64,000 bases of DNA from Flavobacteriaceae bacterium (lineage in GTDB: Bacteria; Bacteroidota; Bacteroidia; Flavobacteriales; Flavobacteriaceae). This document shows, piece after piece, positions 63,987-64,000 of this stretch. The position numbers were made by a program, and so were the translations under genes. The DNA lies in assembly GCA_029238215.1 (NCBI GenBank), contig JAQWGN010000001.1, forward strand, positions 48,411 to 112,410, given 5' to 3'. The notes under the pieces were generated by a model, which saw only the letters and a program-made list of their open reading frames with translations, did not search any database and was not told where the DNA came from. The stretch's first letter is position 1, and the number at the start of each line of letters is the position of its first letter.

Positions 63987-64000
63987 CGGAGAAAGAGGGA
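63987..64000 (-). tRNA. Partial tRNA, probably tRNA-Ser, cut by window edge
   Basis: Only the 3' end is visible. Read on the minus strand it gives T-stem CCCTC, acceptor TTTCTCC and discriminator G, with no encoded CCA. A GGAGAAA acceptor partner with discriminator G is typical of tRNA-Ser. The anticodon lies outside the window, so the type is provisional. Confidence 0.5.

Overview
The window is chromosomal DNA of a Bacteroidota bacterium, most likely a marine member of the Flavobacteriaceae. Four things point there. Gene order around parA-parB-DUF5683-dapB-lepB-WbqC is typical of the class. Families such as HYC_CC_PP, DUF5683 and the Bacteroidota phage-repressor-like HTH proteins are present. 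Many genes are preceded by the Bacteroidota promoter -7 element TAnnTTTG, and TTG or GTG starts coupled to upstream stops are common. All calls come from reading the sequence and from family knowledge; no database search was run.

Layout. 1-17 kb: the 3' part of rpsA, a leuACDB leucine operon, panB with a pseudouridine synthase, dnaK, a thioesterase, a CPBP membrane protease, fumC, an outer-membrane receptor, a HAD phosphatase and prfB with an intact +1 frameshift site. 17-31 kb: a lipoprotein S9 peptidase, a cysteine-synthase-like enzyme beside an alpha-oxoamine-synthase acyltransferase (a candidate sulfonolipid pair), pyrR-pyrB, RNase Z, pdxH, a SixA-like phosphatase, ppk1-ppx, dnaX with an A10 slippery run, and the RNase P RNA. 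31-41 kb: VOC and WbqC proteins, lepB, dapB, DUF5683, parB-parA, an SDR, ftsB, udk, arginase, a lipocalin-like lipoprotein and two tRNA-Pro genes. 41-48 kb: trxB, a DUF4442 protein, oxyR with a cyclophilin, an acyltransferase, Cu/Zn SOD and two hydrolases.

47.7-55.6 kb is one tightly coupled minus-strand operon for assimilatory sulfate reduction. It holds DUF2061, cysH, cysD, cysN, siroheme sulfite reductase, two siroheme-synthesis genes, a ferredoxin reductase and a ferredoxin. CysH carries the Fe-S cysteine pairs of the APS-reducing type and no APS kinase gene is present, so APS is probably reduced directly. A cysteine-rich Rrf2 regulator is divergent from it and leads into a likely copper or other metal uptake set (HYC_CC_PP protein, TonB receptor, secreted HMA protein).

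59.1-60.9 kb is a small accessory island. It has two similarly laid-out modules, each with an HTH regulator divergent from an unrecognised ORF, and both + strand ORFs carry the same 15-bp motif 44-45 bp before their start. It is followed by a natural fusion of a RimB-like retropepsin domain to a RimK glutamate ligase, a lipoprotein sulfatase, and the edge of a probable tRNA-Ser. No rRNA, insertion sequence, prophage or CRISPR array was seen.
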